A stretch of DNA of 64,000 nucleotides from Leptobrachium leishanense (lineage: Eukaryota; Chordata; Amphibia; Anura; Megophryidae). The stretch covers positions 330,392,619 to 330,456,618 of the forward strand of contig CM019066.1 of the NCBI GenBank assembly GCA_009667805.1, in the 5' to 3' direction. Below are positions 54,831 to 64,000 of this stretch, in pieces; within the stretch, counting starts at the first letter, position 1, and every line of letters starts with the position of its first letter. The position numbers were made by a program, and so were the translations under genes. Below the pieces are notes generated by a model. The model was given only the letters and a program-made list of their open reading frames with translations. It did not search any database and had not been told where the DNA came from.

Positions 54831-55742
54831 GCCAGTTTGTCACGCTGCTGCTCTGTATACATCGTAATCCCTGCAAGACATAACTCCGCTGCTCAAATTA
54901 CAGCATCAGCCCTGAAAGCTGATACATTCACCTCATATAGAGACAGAGCAACGCAAGACATTATCTTGTTAATCCTACGTTTCCAGCTGTGTCGCTATCC
55001 AAATCACCAGCACTGCTAGCGAAACAGGTTGCAGCTCCCAAGACTCTCAGCACTGAAAAAAGATCATCAGCAGTTTCATAGAGTTCTGAATTGCATGAGG
55101 TCTACTGCTCAATCTGCTCAGGATCCCACTCCATTGCTTCATCAGGACCAAAGCACCGGAACTCATCACCACAATACCTCATCAGTGTATGGTGTGGGTG
55201 ACCCCGCACAACTGGGTACCAGTACTACAAACTCTGAATCCCCAACCCTCTCAACTCCTCTAAATTCCCCAAGGGGGAGCCGGACCTAAGCACAAATTTC
55301 ACTAATTCCCTATTGGGAGAGAGGTGGAACCTCAGGACCAGTGTCAAGATCTCAAGTACCTTGTTTATTCTAGTAGAGGGCAATAAAACTGAAATTTAGT
55401 GAATTCCTTATGTACAGGCGCCCGGGCTCATCCTGCCCTTGTCAGGGAAATTTGACCCTGCACATTTGGATAGGGCATCACCTGCCTTCACTTTGCACTC
55501 TCTTGTCAAACACAGCCTATAGCACGAACACGACAGTGAGCTGACCCTTTCCATATCACCGAGGGGCAAGCACATGTAACCACTGAAGGAAAGGCCGACG
55601 TGCCACACTAAGCCTTCACTCTGCCCATAAGAAGGCTACTCTGCCAAACTAACCCTACACACTGCCCATAGAAAACCCACACATTTGAAAGGGACTCTCT
55701 GAAGGGACTCTTCCATCCCAACACTATCCATTGTCTCAAACA
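54831..55742 (+). other. Region directly upstream of SLC30A10
   Basis: Contains a Ser/Thr-rich frame without a good ATG (55029-55289), an AATAAA at 55382-55387, and a TGCACTC (TGCRCNC metal-response-element core) at 55494-55500. It probably includes the SLC30A10 leader; its structure is unknown. Confidence 0.4.
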
Positions 55743-56286
55743 ATGGGGAAATACACGGGCAAGACATGCCGGCTGATCTTCATGCTAGTGCTCACAGTGA
55801 TCTTCTTTGTGGCAGAATTAGTGTCCGGTTACCTGGGTAATTCCATAGCCCTAATCTCAGACTCGTTCAACATGCTGTCTGACCTGATCGCTCTATGTGT
55901 GGGCATCACTGCATCCCGCATTGCCAGGCGTGAGCAAAGGGGTGCCCAGGCCACCTACGGCTACACGCGGGCCGAGGTAGTGGGCGCTCTGTGCAACGCC
56001 GTGTTTCTCACCGCCTTGTGTTTCACTATCCTGGTAGACTCTGTTCTTAGACTGGCGAAGCCGGAAAGGATCGATAAGGTCCAACTGGTGTTGATAGTGG
56101 GTGTACTCGGTCTGCTGGTGAACGTTGTGGGACTGTTGGTTTTCCAGGACTATAGTACTCTGGTGCGCTGGTGCAGGGGACGAAAAGGAGCCCAGGAAAC
56201 GACTGCTAGCAGGAGCTCCTCTGACCCCCAACTGACCGTCAGCCCCCACAGAGGAGAAAGCCGAGGAGATGAGACCGACGAAGCAG
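55743..56286 (+). CDS. SLC30A10: SLC30A10 exon 1
   Basis: The start is ATG 55743 (MGKYTGKTCRL, A at -3), matching the family start. The best phase-compatible donor is CAG/GTGCCT at 56287, a weak donor beyond the GT. It joins DEA to GDSLN, as in the family. Without splicing, the frame runs on to a TAA at 56382-56384. Confidence 0.9.
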
Positions 56287-59200
56287 GTGCCTTTCGGTTA
56301 TTGCTAAAGGGGATGAGGGGACATAAAGCCGTGTTTAGTTTTACCTTTATTAGAAAGAGTTTTTGGCTCCTTTTTGCTGTTTAAGTATACCACATCTCCG
56401 CATTATATGCCATGTCAGGGCACAGTTAATAAGGAAGAAATGTCATACTGAGGTATGCAGTCCTATAGTTATTTCCCCCCAGGCTTATTCCTGCATAGGC
56501 CAACAAAGCCGGACCCTAGCACAGCAGAGCGGAGGGGGCAGTGTGTTTTTAATGCTTACTGAATAAGAGAGGAAGGTCATATAGTTGGAGGGAGAAATGT
56601 TAATTATTCCCTCATTTTTTCCTAACGCCCTGTATTGAGAGACCCAATGAGGTGTGTGTGAGTAAAACCGATCTGCAAAGCAATCGCATTCCCAGCAATG
56701 AGTCCATAAACCTAGAACCTCAAATTCTGCTTCTCCAGATGTTTCTGATCTACAACTCCCATGAATCTTTGGCCATCAAGTGCATTCAAAGAATTCTGGG
56801 AGTTGTAGTCCATTAACATCTAACGGACCAAAGTTTGGGCTCTCCGCTCTAAACTCTAATAAACGTTGTTAGAATTCACTTGGTTGAAAGAAGATACTTT
56901 GCTTTTGTTCGAAACTATATTTTTTATTTACAAAACTGGCCAGGATTGGATGCGACTATTTGTCTTTATTCCATATTCACATATTTATTTACTGGGGGGG
57001 AAAGCAGATTTTGGAGTGTTCAGGGCAACACCAAACCTAGATACAACACTGATCTCATCAGAATACATTTTAACATTCTTTAAACAAGCATTGTGATACT
57101 TTATCTCATGGATGTCAAACTTCGGCCGCCAGATGTTGATGGCTTTAAATCCCCAGAATTCTTCTAATGCAATAGAAGGCCAAAGAATCGTGGGTATTGT
57201 AGTTCAGCATCATCTGGGGGGCCAGAGATTTACATCTCTGCCTTATCTGTTGGTCTTTCACCCTTTGACATCCAGCAACTAGCCAAATTCCCCCCTCCGC
57301 TGTCTTGCAGCGATATTATGGGAGTTGTAATCCAATGATACACAGGCCTACTTGGGTATGGATTGTGCTTCTCAGAGGCTGGTGTTATTGTTGTGGGAGT
57401 AGTTCGAAAGGACTGCAAATCCCATTACCGTGCCTTTCATCGCTGCCTTTATGGGCTTTTAGGCCTCAGTTAAATGCACTTAAAGATAATGGACTACAGG
57501 TCCCATAACTCTGTGTCTTCCGTAGCTGGATTTTATAGAAATATGTGCGTTTTAGACCAACAACATCAGGTAAATATCAAGATTTCTGTCATGACAGTAT
57601 ATAAATCATTTCCATTTATATATTTGTTTTATTTTAAGGTGAAATAAATTACGGTGACGTAAGCTTCATCTAGATCAGTGTTTCCCAAACCTGTCCTCAG
57701 GACCCGCTGACAGGTCAGGTTTGCCAGATATGTGAAGCACAGCACAGGTGACATGATTTCCTGCTCAGTGATTGCAGGATTCAGCCTGCTTTTCCAAAAG
57801 GTGATCCTTAAAACCTGACCTGATTGAGAGTCCCGAGGACAGGTTTGGGAAACACTGATCTAGAAGCTTCTCCTGCCACTGTTTGGATTTCCCTTTTTGT
57901 GAAACGTCTGCAATTTTTGATGATGTTTGCAACTGTTTTGGAAGTAAATTTAAAAAAAATGTAATATATATATATATATATTTCCCTTTTGGCTTCATAC
58001 TTGCGCAAAACGTTCTCATCTCCATGTCCTGGGAATAAACAGGATTGCCCTGGGTTATTTTCCAGGTTCCTTTGGTCACTCGGGGCTTTAATGCCTTGAC
58101 AACATTAGTGATGTGTGACACCTTGCTTACAGGTCTGTAGGAATAATGGAATTGCTATTTAGTGAGCTGTGTTTATTCATCCTCTGCAACGTTCCTTAAT
58201 TTTCAGAGTACCTTTTGCCCATTAATGTTGCCAGGATCACCACGCGGCCTTTGCTTACAGAGAGCAATGCTCTTACAGGGACACCACCTCCTCTATGTCC
58301 ATAATGTCTTTTTAAGATTTTTGATTCACCTACCCAATTAAATTCCCTTCTCAACAGGGTTTCCTGTTCAGCCATATTTTCCTGGACACGTTTTACTATT
58401 TAATGGTGGGGGGGGGGGCACAGGGAAGAGTGATGCCCTGCAATATGTGTAACTCATATGCTTCAGGAAGGAAATCAAAGCAGGTCACCTGGAATTCATT
58501 GTTGATGTTTTGCATGCAGGATATCAATTCTACATGCTCTGGGGTTAAATTTTTCACTCACTGCCCATCAGCATGAATAAACTATAGTGTCCAGGAAAAC
58601 CTTACAGCTCAGGCGCGTCCCTTCCCCGAAAATTCCATTTAGAATAGGTTGTTTGGTTTTGGAACTACATTTACTTCTGATGTGTAGCTAGCCTGCAAAG
58701 CATCATGGGAAATCTGGTTTTAAAATAAATTTATATTAGGATTGTCACCTTTACTGCAAAAAAAATAGAGGCCATACTTATTTGCATAATTAATTGCAGA
58801 AGTGACATCACATAATTGGGTCAGATTTTAATGGGTGCAACTTGATTTAGATTGCGTAAAGATACAATGTCACATGCATTCAATTAATTATTCAAATAAG
58901 CATGGACACAAATTTTTTTTAGAGAAAGGTGACAACCCTAGGAGATATACAGTGTGTGTGTATATATATATATGTAGGGTTAGTGTCTACTAGGGTTGTG
59001 GTGTAGGACTAAAAATTAGATAAAAAGCCTCCACACTATAATAAGTGTATTTATTATAGCAGAAGCCACTTGCACATCACAGCAATTCGATGAATTGCAT
59101 CCCAGAGCTCCTGTGCCACATTCCCCATATGCAGCAAGGTAGAATATGCAAATGACCTCTGTCTCACTTTTATGCATCCTGGATCTGTTATTACACAGAA

Positions 59201-61788
59201 CCCTAAAATCAATGCTATGCCACACTGTGGCTTTCTAGCAGAGATAAGGTTATGCAACTGGTCAAAGCCACTCCTAGGACAGCGCTGTTTCGGGTTTGTT
59301 GGACCCTCATCAGCAGGAGCTAGGTATGATGACCAGTTGCAGTGGATGCTTGGACCGTAGGGTAATTTATTGTCTATATGTAAGGTTGTGACATATAATA
59401 CAAATAATAATACATATAAAGAAATAATATATTAATTAATAAACAGTGTATTGATTTGGGAGAGAGATACCATAATTATTGATTTTTCTTCTTATTACAT
59501 CTCATGCCATGTAGATTTGGTGGCTGGAGGAGTTTTTCCTCTCATTTTTCTTCTGTAACTCAGAATTTATATGAAAGATGTATCCTGTAGAGAACCACTA
59601 AGGCCAGTGTCAGACGAGCGTTTTTAAGAGCAGAAGGAACGTCCGTGAGAGTGGACATCCCTTCCACTCTGGCACCCGTCTGGCGACATCGCTGAGGGCA
59701 GTTAATGCGCTCAGCGCTGAAAAGCACGATCCTCCTATGGAGGCCCCGTCGAACGCGCGTCGTAGTGTTTCGACAGGGAGGCTTTCAGTATGATCGCTGT
59801 TGCGCTCGCAATTTATGGTGTGGCCCAGTTGCAATGTCGCAATGCTGCGCCGGGAACCTGGAAGGCACGTCAGATAGTTCATGACGATTTAATCTATTGA
59901 GGGCCAGATCTATTTCACCGCAGCCAGATTGTCCAATGTCATTTTGTTTGCCTTTTACACAGGCCATTACATGTATGTTATTTCATGCTCTCCATTCAGT
60001 CGTGTCCTCCATTCAAATTTAATTTAACACTGACTGTGTGTTCCAAAATAATGTGTTGAAAAATTGGTGTTTCTTCTATTTGTAGAATTTATACACAACA
60101 CAGGCTTTCTTCTTTGGCTACAGGTGACTCTTTAAATGTCGATGATGAACCGGAGGATGAGGCAGAAAAGAAAGACATCAAGAAAGACGCCACCCTGAAT
60201 ATCAGAGGTAACGTGCCTTTTGATATCGGGCAATCGACACATTAGATTATGGAAGCAATGTAACTTCTGATTTCAGGAATCTTCACAATTCTAACATTTG
60301 AATTGAGGTACAGAACTAACAAATCAGCCGTGACATGTCTTGGAGATGATGTACAGGTATCTTCACATGACAGAAGCCTGCCATGGTACATCTAGCAGGT
60401 AATATGTCTTCTGGAGTCAGAAACCTGCCATGCAAATCTCAAAGGTATGGATGGCATCTACAGGTGGCAGCAATCTGCCAAGGTTCAGAAAGAAGGTAAT
60501 GGATCTCCATGTGCCAGACGTCTGCCATGTAATAACTCAGTGGTAATGTATCTTCTGGGGCCAATGATCAGCTACATTAAATCTTTTGATATAACATGTC
60601 ACCTGAAGTTGTTATACGTAAAGCAATTAATCCTTCATTAACCCCTCTGCACCCCGTCCTTTGGTTTTAACCCTTTAGTCATTATTAAATGACCTTCTTT
60701 CCTGCGCAGCGCTGGTCTTAAGTGACATGTTCCCTGCATGACTGAACCTGGAACATGTCTGGTGGCCATCGGGGAACTTAACATTCCAGTCAACTTCCAG
60801 TCAATCCAATGGTTGCAAGGGCGGAATAGAGGGAGGTTTGAACCAAATTAGTTCCCTCTTCATGGACCCAAAGACTGAAGATCGGGTTAGGCCTCGCTGA
60901 TAGCTTCAAGATGGATCTAAGGCTCTGTTCTTGGAAGGCTGAATTAGCCCTCCAAGAATCCATATAAAGGGGAAAGGAATGCATATAGTATAGTGTCCAT
61001 TTAAAAACACACTCATTAATACTAACACCTCGCTTGGAATAGGGCCCCAAGATGGATGTAAACCTAATCAGAACCGTTGTTAGCATACCAGCTCTCGATA
61101 CTGTCATTGTTCTGGTTAAGTTAACACCTTGAATTTGCAAAATTGAATTTGCGCCAACAGTGTGCTTTGCAGCAACAGCTTAATTGTAATGATCAGATTT
61201 GATAACCGCGTATATCTGTGCTACTTGATGTTCCTTTATGCGATTAGCCAAGCTCAGAAACGCTACTCAGACATTGTTGCACTATTCGCCAGTGTCTCTC
61301 TTTATTGAACAGAGTCTAAAATGTATAGGAATCTGTTGACTAAAGAGTCAGTTGGCTATACATATGCAAAATGTGGAAAAATCACTAAAATTTCAATTTA
61401 AAAAAGCAAAAAACTATTTAACAGTGTCACATTTTTGGCAAAATTTTACATGTTGTTTCCCAACCTATAACTGCTTTCAGATTAGTGAAATTTTCCTATG
61501 GTGTTTGTTCTGTGGTTCATGTCTCTCTTTCTCTCTGTCCTTTTACAGGTGTTTTGCTCCATGTGATGGGGGATGCGCTGGGATCCGTGGTAGTAGTGGT
61601 CGCGGCCACCATATTTTACGTGCTCCCCTTGAGTCCGGAGGCACCTTGCAACTGGCAGTGTTACATCGATCCCAGCCTCACGTTAATCATGGTGGGCATT
61701 ATCTTAATCTCTGCCTTCCCTCTGATTAAAGAAACTGCTACAATCCTCCTTCAAATGGTCCCCAAAGGAGTTAACGTGTCAGAAATCG
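55743..61788 (+). CDS. SLC30A10: Manganese exporter SLC30A10/ZnT10 (exons 1-3, 3'-partial)
   Basis: Exons 55743-56286, 60124-60207 and 61549-61788 join in phase 1. The gene continues past the window; the cytosolic C-terminal domain exon is not present. The protein is a CDF/SLC30 carrier of six TM helices that exports Mn2+ at the cell surface. Exon 1 gives TM1-TM4, with Asn43 and Asp47 in TM2 (SFNMLSDL), the Asn-for-His change typical of ZnT10 and linked to manganese selectivity. Exon 2 gives the short acidic/basic loop DSLNVDDEPEDEAEKKDIKK. Exon 3 gives TM5 with the His/Asp pair (LLHVMGDALGS, about residues 214 and 218) and TM6 up to MVPKGVNVSEI. Sequence agreement with vertebrate SLC30A10 is high, including PCNWQCYIDPSL. 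The intact gene lies 34 kb after EPRS1 on the same strand. Confidence 0.96.
56385..57675. other. SLC30A10 intron 1, MITE remnants
   Basis: 56720-56830 and 57115-57240 hold palindromic ACTACAACTCCCATG / AGAATTCTGGGAGTTGTAGT units (inverted ZNF143/Staf-like motifs), and 57310-57515 holds further TGGGAGTTGTAATCC and CTACAGGTCCCATAA pieces. A hAT end fragment (AAACCTAGATACAACACTG) lies at 57033. Confidence 0.6.
57676..57857. mobile_element. hAT-type MITE (CAGTGTTTCCCAAACC family), copy 3
   Basis: Ends CAGTGTTTCCCAAACCTGTC and rc identical (GACAGGTTTGGGAAACACTG), with an 8-bp flank ATCTAGAT/ATCTAGAA (7 of 8). It is inverted relative to the copies at 1517 and 2647. Confidence 0.85.
58375..58610. 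mobile_element. MITE with TTTTCCTGGACAC ends
   Basis: CATATTTTCCTGGACACGTT is mirrored by ATAGTGTCCAGGAAAACC. Shares ATGCCCTGCAATATG and CCCATCAGCATGAATAAACT with 50560-51070 (opposite strand in part). Confidence 0.6.
58611..59252. other. SLC30A10 intron 1, no gene
   Basis: AT-rich; a short (TA)n run near 58964. From about 59000, the repeat that carries the hammerhead begins (CCTCCACACTATAATAAGTG). Confidence 0.4.
59253..59341 (-). ncRNA. Type I hammerhead ribozyme, intact core
   Basis: On the minus strand: box 1 CUGAUGA (59313-59307), helix II GGGU-CCAACAA-ACCC, box 2 GAAA, a fully palindromic helix III ACAGCGCUGU, and cleavage triplet GUC (C17 at 59278). Every core nucleotide (C3-A9, G12-A14, A15.1-U16.1, H17) matches the hammerhead consensus with no spacing error. 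Helix I is open-ended (type I), with a CUCC:GGAG segment and an internal loop, and is closed by a perfect 12-bp outer stem (59253-59264 with 59330-59341, TGCAACTGGTCA). Minimal helix III and open helix I are the form reported from amphibian repeats and Penelope-like elements. Predicted cut lies between 59278 and 59277. Confidence 0.85.
59602..59880. mobile_element. Harbinger-like MITE, short subfamily, decayed right end
   Basis: Starts GGCCAGTGTCAGACGAGCG after TAA. The interior (GAAGGAACGTCCGTGAGAG, AATGTCGCAATGCTGCGCCG, GGCACGTCAG) parallels 3798-4051. The right inverted end is missing. Confidence 0.65.
60124..60207 (+). CDS. SLC30A10: SLC30A10 exon 2
   Basis: 84 nt between TTGGCTACAG and GAG/GTAACG. 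It encodes the cytosolic loop before TM5, ending LNIRG. Confidence 0.9.
60208..61548. other. SLC30A10 intron 2, no feature
   Basis: Single-copy-looking intron; around 60345-60545 a loosely repeated phrase (CTGCCATG...TATC TTCTGG) recurs about every 65 bp. Confidence 0.45.
61549..61788 (+). CDS. SLC30A10: SLC30A10 exon 3
   Basis: 240 nt between a strong acceptor (CTGTCCTTTTACAG) and donor ATCG/GTAAGT. It encodes TM5, the extracellular PCNWQCYIDPSL loop and TM6. Confidence 0.95.
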
Positions 61789-61840
61789 GTAAGTAATGTC
61801 AGCATTTTCTATAGTTGTGGTTTTTCCAACCTAAACACTA

Positions 61841-62549
61841 AGGGCTCTATTAAAATCTTCACACAAACGTTAACGCGTGCGCAAAAACACATTAACGCGA
61901 GGGGCAAAACCCTTTGTGTAGAACATCGTATTGCAAAGTCAGCGCAGCAAAAGCACATAATCGTCTAACGCGGGTGGAACTGTATTGCGCGAGTCCTATA
62001 CTTAACATTGTGAGTGCAAATGCGTTTGTGCGCAGGTACGCGGATGGTATTACAATCTATGCGCAGTTTTTAAAGCACAGCCTTTGCGCACATAATTTTA
62101 ACAACTCCTAAAAGCTGGTGTTAATGGCAAATTCTATCAACCTGGCCGAAACCAAATATACCAGCCCAAAAAAAAATACGCAGCAAAGTATAGTTACACA
62201 TACCCAAACCAAAAAAATTGAGAAGTTGTGCGTGTTTTTATTATTGCTGCAGCATATATATTCAGATTGACTTTGGCAGGCGCAAAAACGTAACGTGAGA
62301 TAATTGTGGTTCTTAATTCTGATTGGCTGATTCGCGTGAAAAAACAGTCCGCACACCGATTTCTGCGCGCAACGTTAATGCGTGCGTGTTTTTGTGCATC
62401 CGTTTTACGCGTGTTATTTTTTGACATCATGAAAAAATGCGCTCGGATTGTAATACCACTGTTAATTTGCACGCGTTAACGTTTAACGCTTCGCACAAAA
62501 TTTCACGCGTTGCGCGTGTGTTTTTGCGTGAAGAATGTAACAGGGCCCT
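61841..62549. mobile_element. MITE of the GGGCTCTATTAA / AACGTTAACGCGTGCGC family, copy 2
   Basis: Left AGGGCTCTATTAAAATCTTC; right GAAGAATGTAACAGGGCCCT. The arms mirror each other, including CAAACGTTAACGCGTGCGCA. It shares ACGCGGATGGTATTACAATC with 22354-22769. It lies just inside SLC30A10 intron 3. Confidence 0.75.
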
Positions 62550-62551
62550 AA

Positions 62552-62690
62552 GGGGGTTATTCAGAGAGAGGTGAAAAGCAGGATAATGGCTAGAGAATGG
62601 AAAATTCTAGGTCAAAATAGCCAAACCAGAGAAATTCTCCCATTTATCTCACTTTCCAAATTGGCTATTTTGACCTAGAATTTTCCTTTT
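62552..62690. mobile_element. MITE of the GGTGAAA-GGAGAAG family, truncated copy
   Basis: GGGGTTATTCAGAGAGAGGT to TTTTGACCTAGAATTTTCC; the right terminus is replaced by the following repeat. Confidence 0.6.
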
Positions 62691-63214
62691 GAATACATCT
62701 ATCCCGATGGAATACACCATAAGGATACAAATGTCTACCTGAGACAAAATGAAAATAAAACTTAACTTTTAATCCACATGTAAAACCAAATACATAATCA
62801 AAGCAATATATCACAAATAACTCAAATTTTGTACAAAACACCCCTTCACCTTTAAAAACAGAATTCATACAGTATTGGTGTCAATAAATTCCAATAGAGG
62901 TGTAATAGAATTAGTAAAGTTCGCTAGTGGTCCCAGCTTTGCATGAAACACCTATATATTATATTCTTAATAACATAGGTTGGCCAACATGCCACTATCA
63001 TACACACCAATACGAGACAAGGGTACCAGTCAGGTAGAAATTCCAGCAAACGGACCCATATGATATCCGGACCTAGAATAATTCATTCCGAGGGCCTCCA
63101 AGTAAAGCAGGACGCAAACAGATACAATATTTAATCTCAATTGCCCAGTAGCATCTAAACTAAATAGCCCAACATTTGATTTCTAAACACCAGTCCCTGT
63201 CTAAAGACGCCCCC

Positions 63215-63245
63215 GACGTGCATTTCGCCAGAAATGGCTCGTCAG
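63215..63245 (-). ncRNA. Type I hammerhead ribozyme, intact core
   Basis: On the minus strand: box 1 CUGACGA (63245-63239), helix II GCCA-UUUC-UGGC, box 2 GAAA, short helix III AUG-CA-CGU (one U-G wobble), and cleavage triplet GUC (C17 at 63215). All core positions are canonical. Flanks give helix I: GGCACUC upstream with GGGGGCG downstream, with one A-G mismatch and one wobble. It lies in a repeat-like region (about 62690-63400) and is independent in sequence from the copy at 59253. Confidence 0.8.
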
Positions 63246-64000
63246 GAGTGCCTACAGATGTACAAAGAAAATAGGCTGCTATTTAAATCATGCTCACCCG
63301 GCTCTAATTTGCTCATTAGCCAATGGGGCGATGGAATTGGAAACCGCCCCACTCTATCATCATTCACAGGATGATTGACATACCTTCCCACCAATCCTAA
63401 CATTTTGTTTAATTCCGTTACCCTAGTGACCCGTTTTAGTTCCTTTGGATCCAGTTACCTAAATCCACTCGGACAATATATATACATTATTAGTCTAAAA
63501 CGAGTGGGAGAAATGAGTGATCTAATACTAGGTTCAACAATACTACATCAATCTTAGATGTGGTCAGCTGAATATAAGTAGTCATATTGCTGAGGATCAG
63601 CGTTGACAAAACGCTGAGTTCATTCCTTAGGACACCGCGCCTCTTGCCGATAATGGACAACTCCCACAACATGTTGCGAGCCTACCTAGCTCTGTCGCTA
63701 TGATCACATAGGAATGATTGTAATAACAGCTTAATAAACAAAAACTCAGCGTCACGCGGAGATGTAACTATCTGCGCCTTTTATAAATGCGTATCAGGAT
63801 GCAAGTAAACAGAACTATTAGAGGTATATATGTATAAAAGAAAGAAGGGGTTTTCAATCAAAGTGTAAAGAAAGAAATCTACGATTCAATGAGTAAAATT
63901 TATTCATCCTACAGACATGGTTGGTGAAATTAATCATGACTGAAGACATTACACAGTTAGCAATTGAATATAGAAGTATATATATTATTATATCAAAATC
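63246..64000. other. SLC30A10 intron 3, repeat remnants
   Basis: 63586-63618 reads CTGAGGATCAGCGTTGACAA then AACGCTGAG, hammerhead-like with GAAA replaced by AAAA. No exon of SLC30A10 is recognised before the window ends. Confidence 0.45.

Noticed and set aside
55731..55742. SLC30A10 start upstream of 55743
   Set aside because: The upstream codon at 55731 is TTG; the ATG at 55743 matches the family start MGxYxGKTCRL.

Overview
This is a vertebrate nuclear window, most likely from an anuran amphibian. Two orthologous genes are recognised by intron-split coding similarity: the 3' end of EPRS1 and the 5' part of SLC30A10, in the same order and orientation as in other vertebrates. Everything between is dominated by DNA-transposon debris (hAT, PIF/Harbinger-like, piggyBac-like and Kolobok-like MITEs), CR1 and L2 non-LTR retrotransposon fragments, tRNA-type SINEs and minisatellites, a mix typical of frog genomes. 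No prokaryotic, organellar or CRISPR features are seen. Species assignment is inference.  Layout: (1) 1-21.5 kb: the last five coding exons of EPRS1 (435-21289, + strand), ending in an intact stop codon and two AATAAA signals. Its introns hold many mobile elements, several datable by target-site duplications (TSDs), plus a 1.3-kb Pro/His-reading minisatellite. (2) 21.5-31.3 kb: intergenic, with a 2.8-kb hAT element carrying an internally deleted transposase on the minus strand, a nested pair of Harbinger-like MITEs, and a 193-bp-arm inverted repeat carrying hammerhead-ribozyme-like ends. (3) 31.3-33.9 kb: a compact two-exon gene model related to SLC30A10 but apparently encoding only transmembrane segments 1-4, with the TM2 metal ligands changed. 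It has a TATA-like box, consensus splice sites and an AATAAA. (4) 34-53.9 kb: intergenic repeats, including two oppositely oriented arrays of one AT/GC-alternating minisatellite and tandem Harbinger-like copies. (5) 53.8-61.8 kb: a CCAAT/CACGTG/TATA promoter-like block, a 37-bp minisatellite, then SLC30A10 exons 1-3 (55743-61788). The gene continues beyond the window. (6) 59.2 kb and 63.2 kb: two minus-strand type I hammerhead ribozyme motifs with all core nucleotides intact, inside repeat DNA.  Functionally, EPRS1 supplies charged Glu/Pro tRNAs, and SLC30A10 is the CDF-family manganese exporter. The extra gene between them looks like a tandem, truncated SLC30A10 paralogue. It and the two intact ribozymes are the observations most worth following up. 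Minor gene-free intervals are described in their own entries. All homology statements come from reading the translated sequence, not from database searches.
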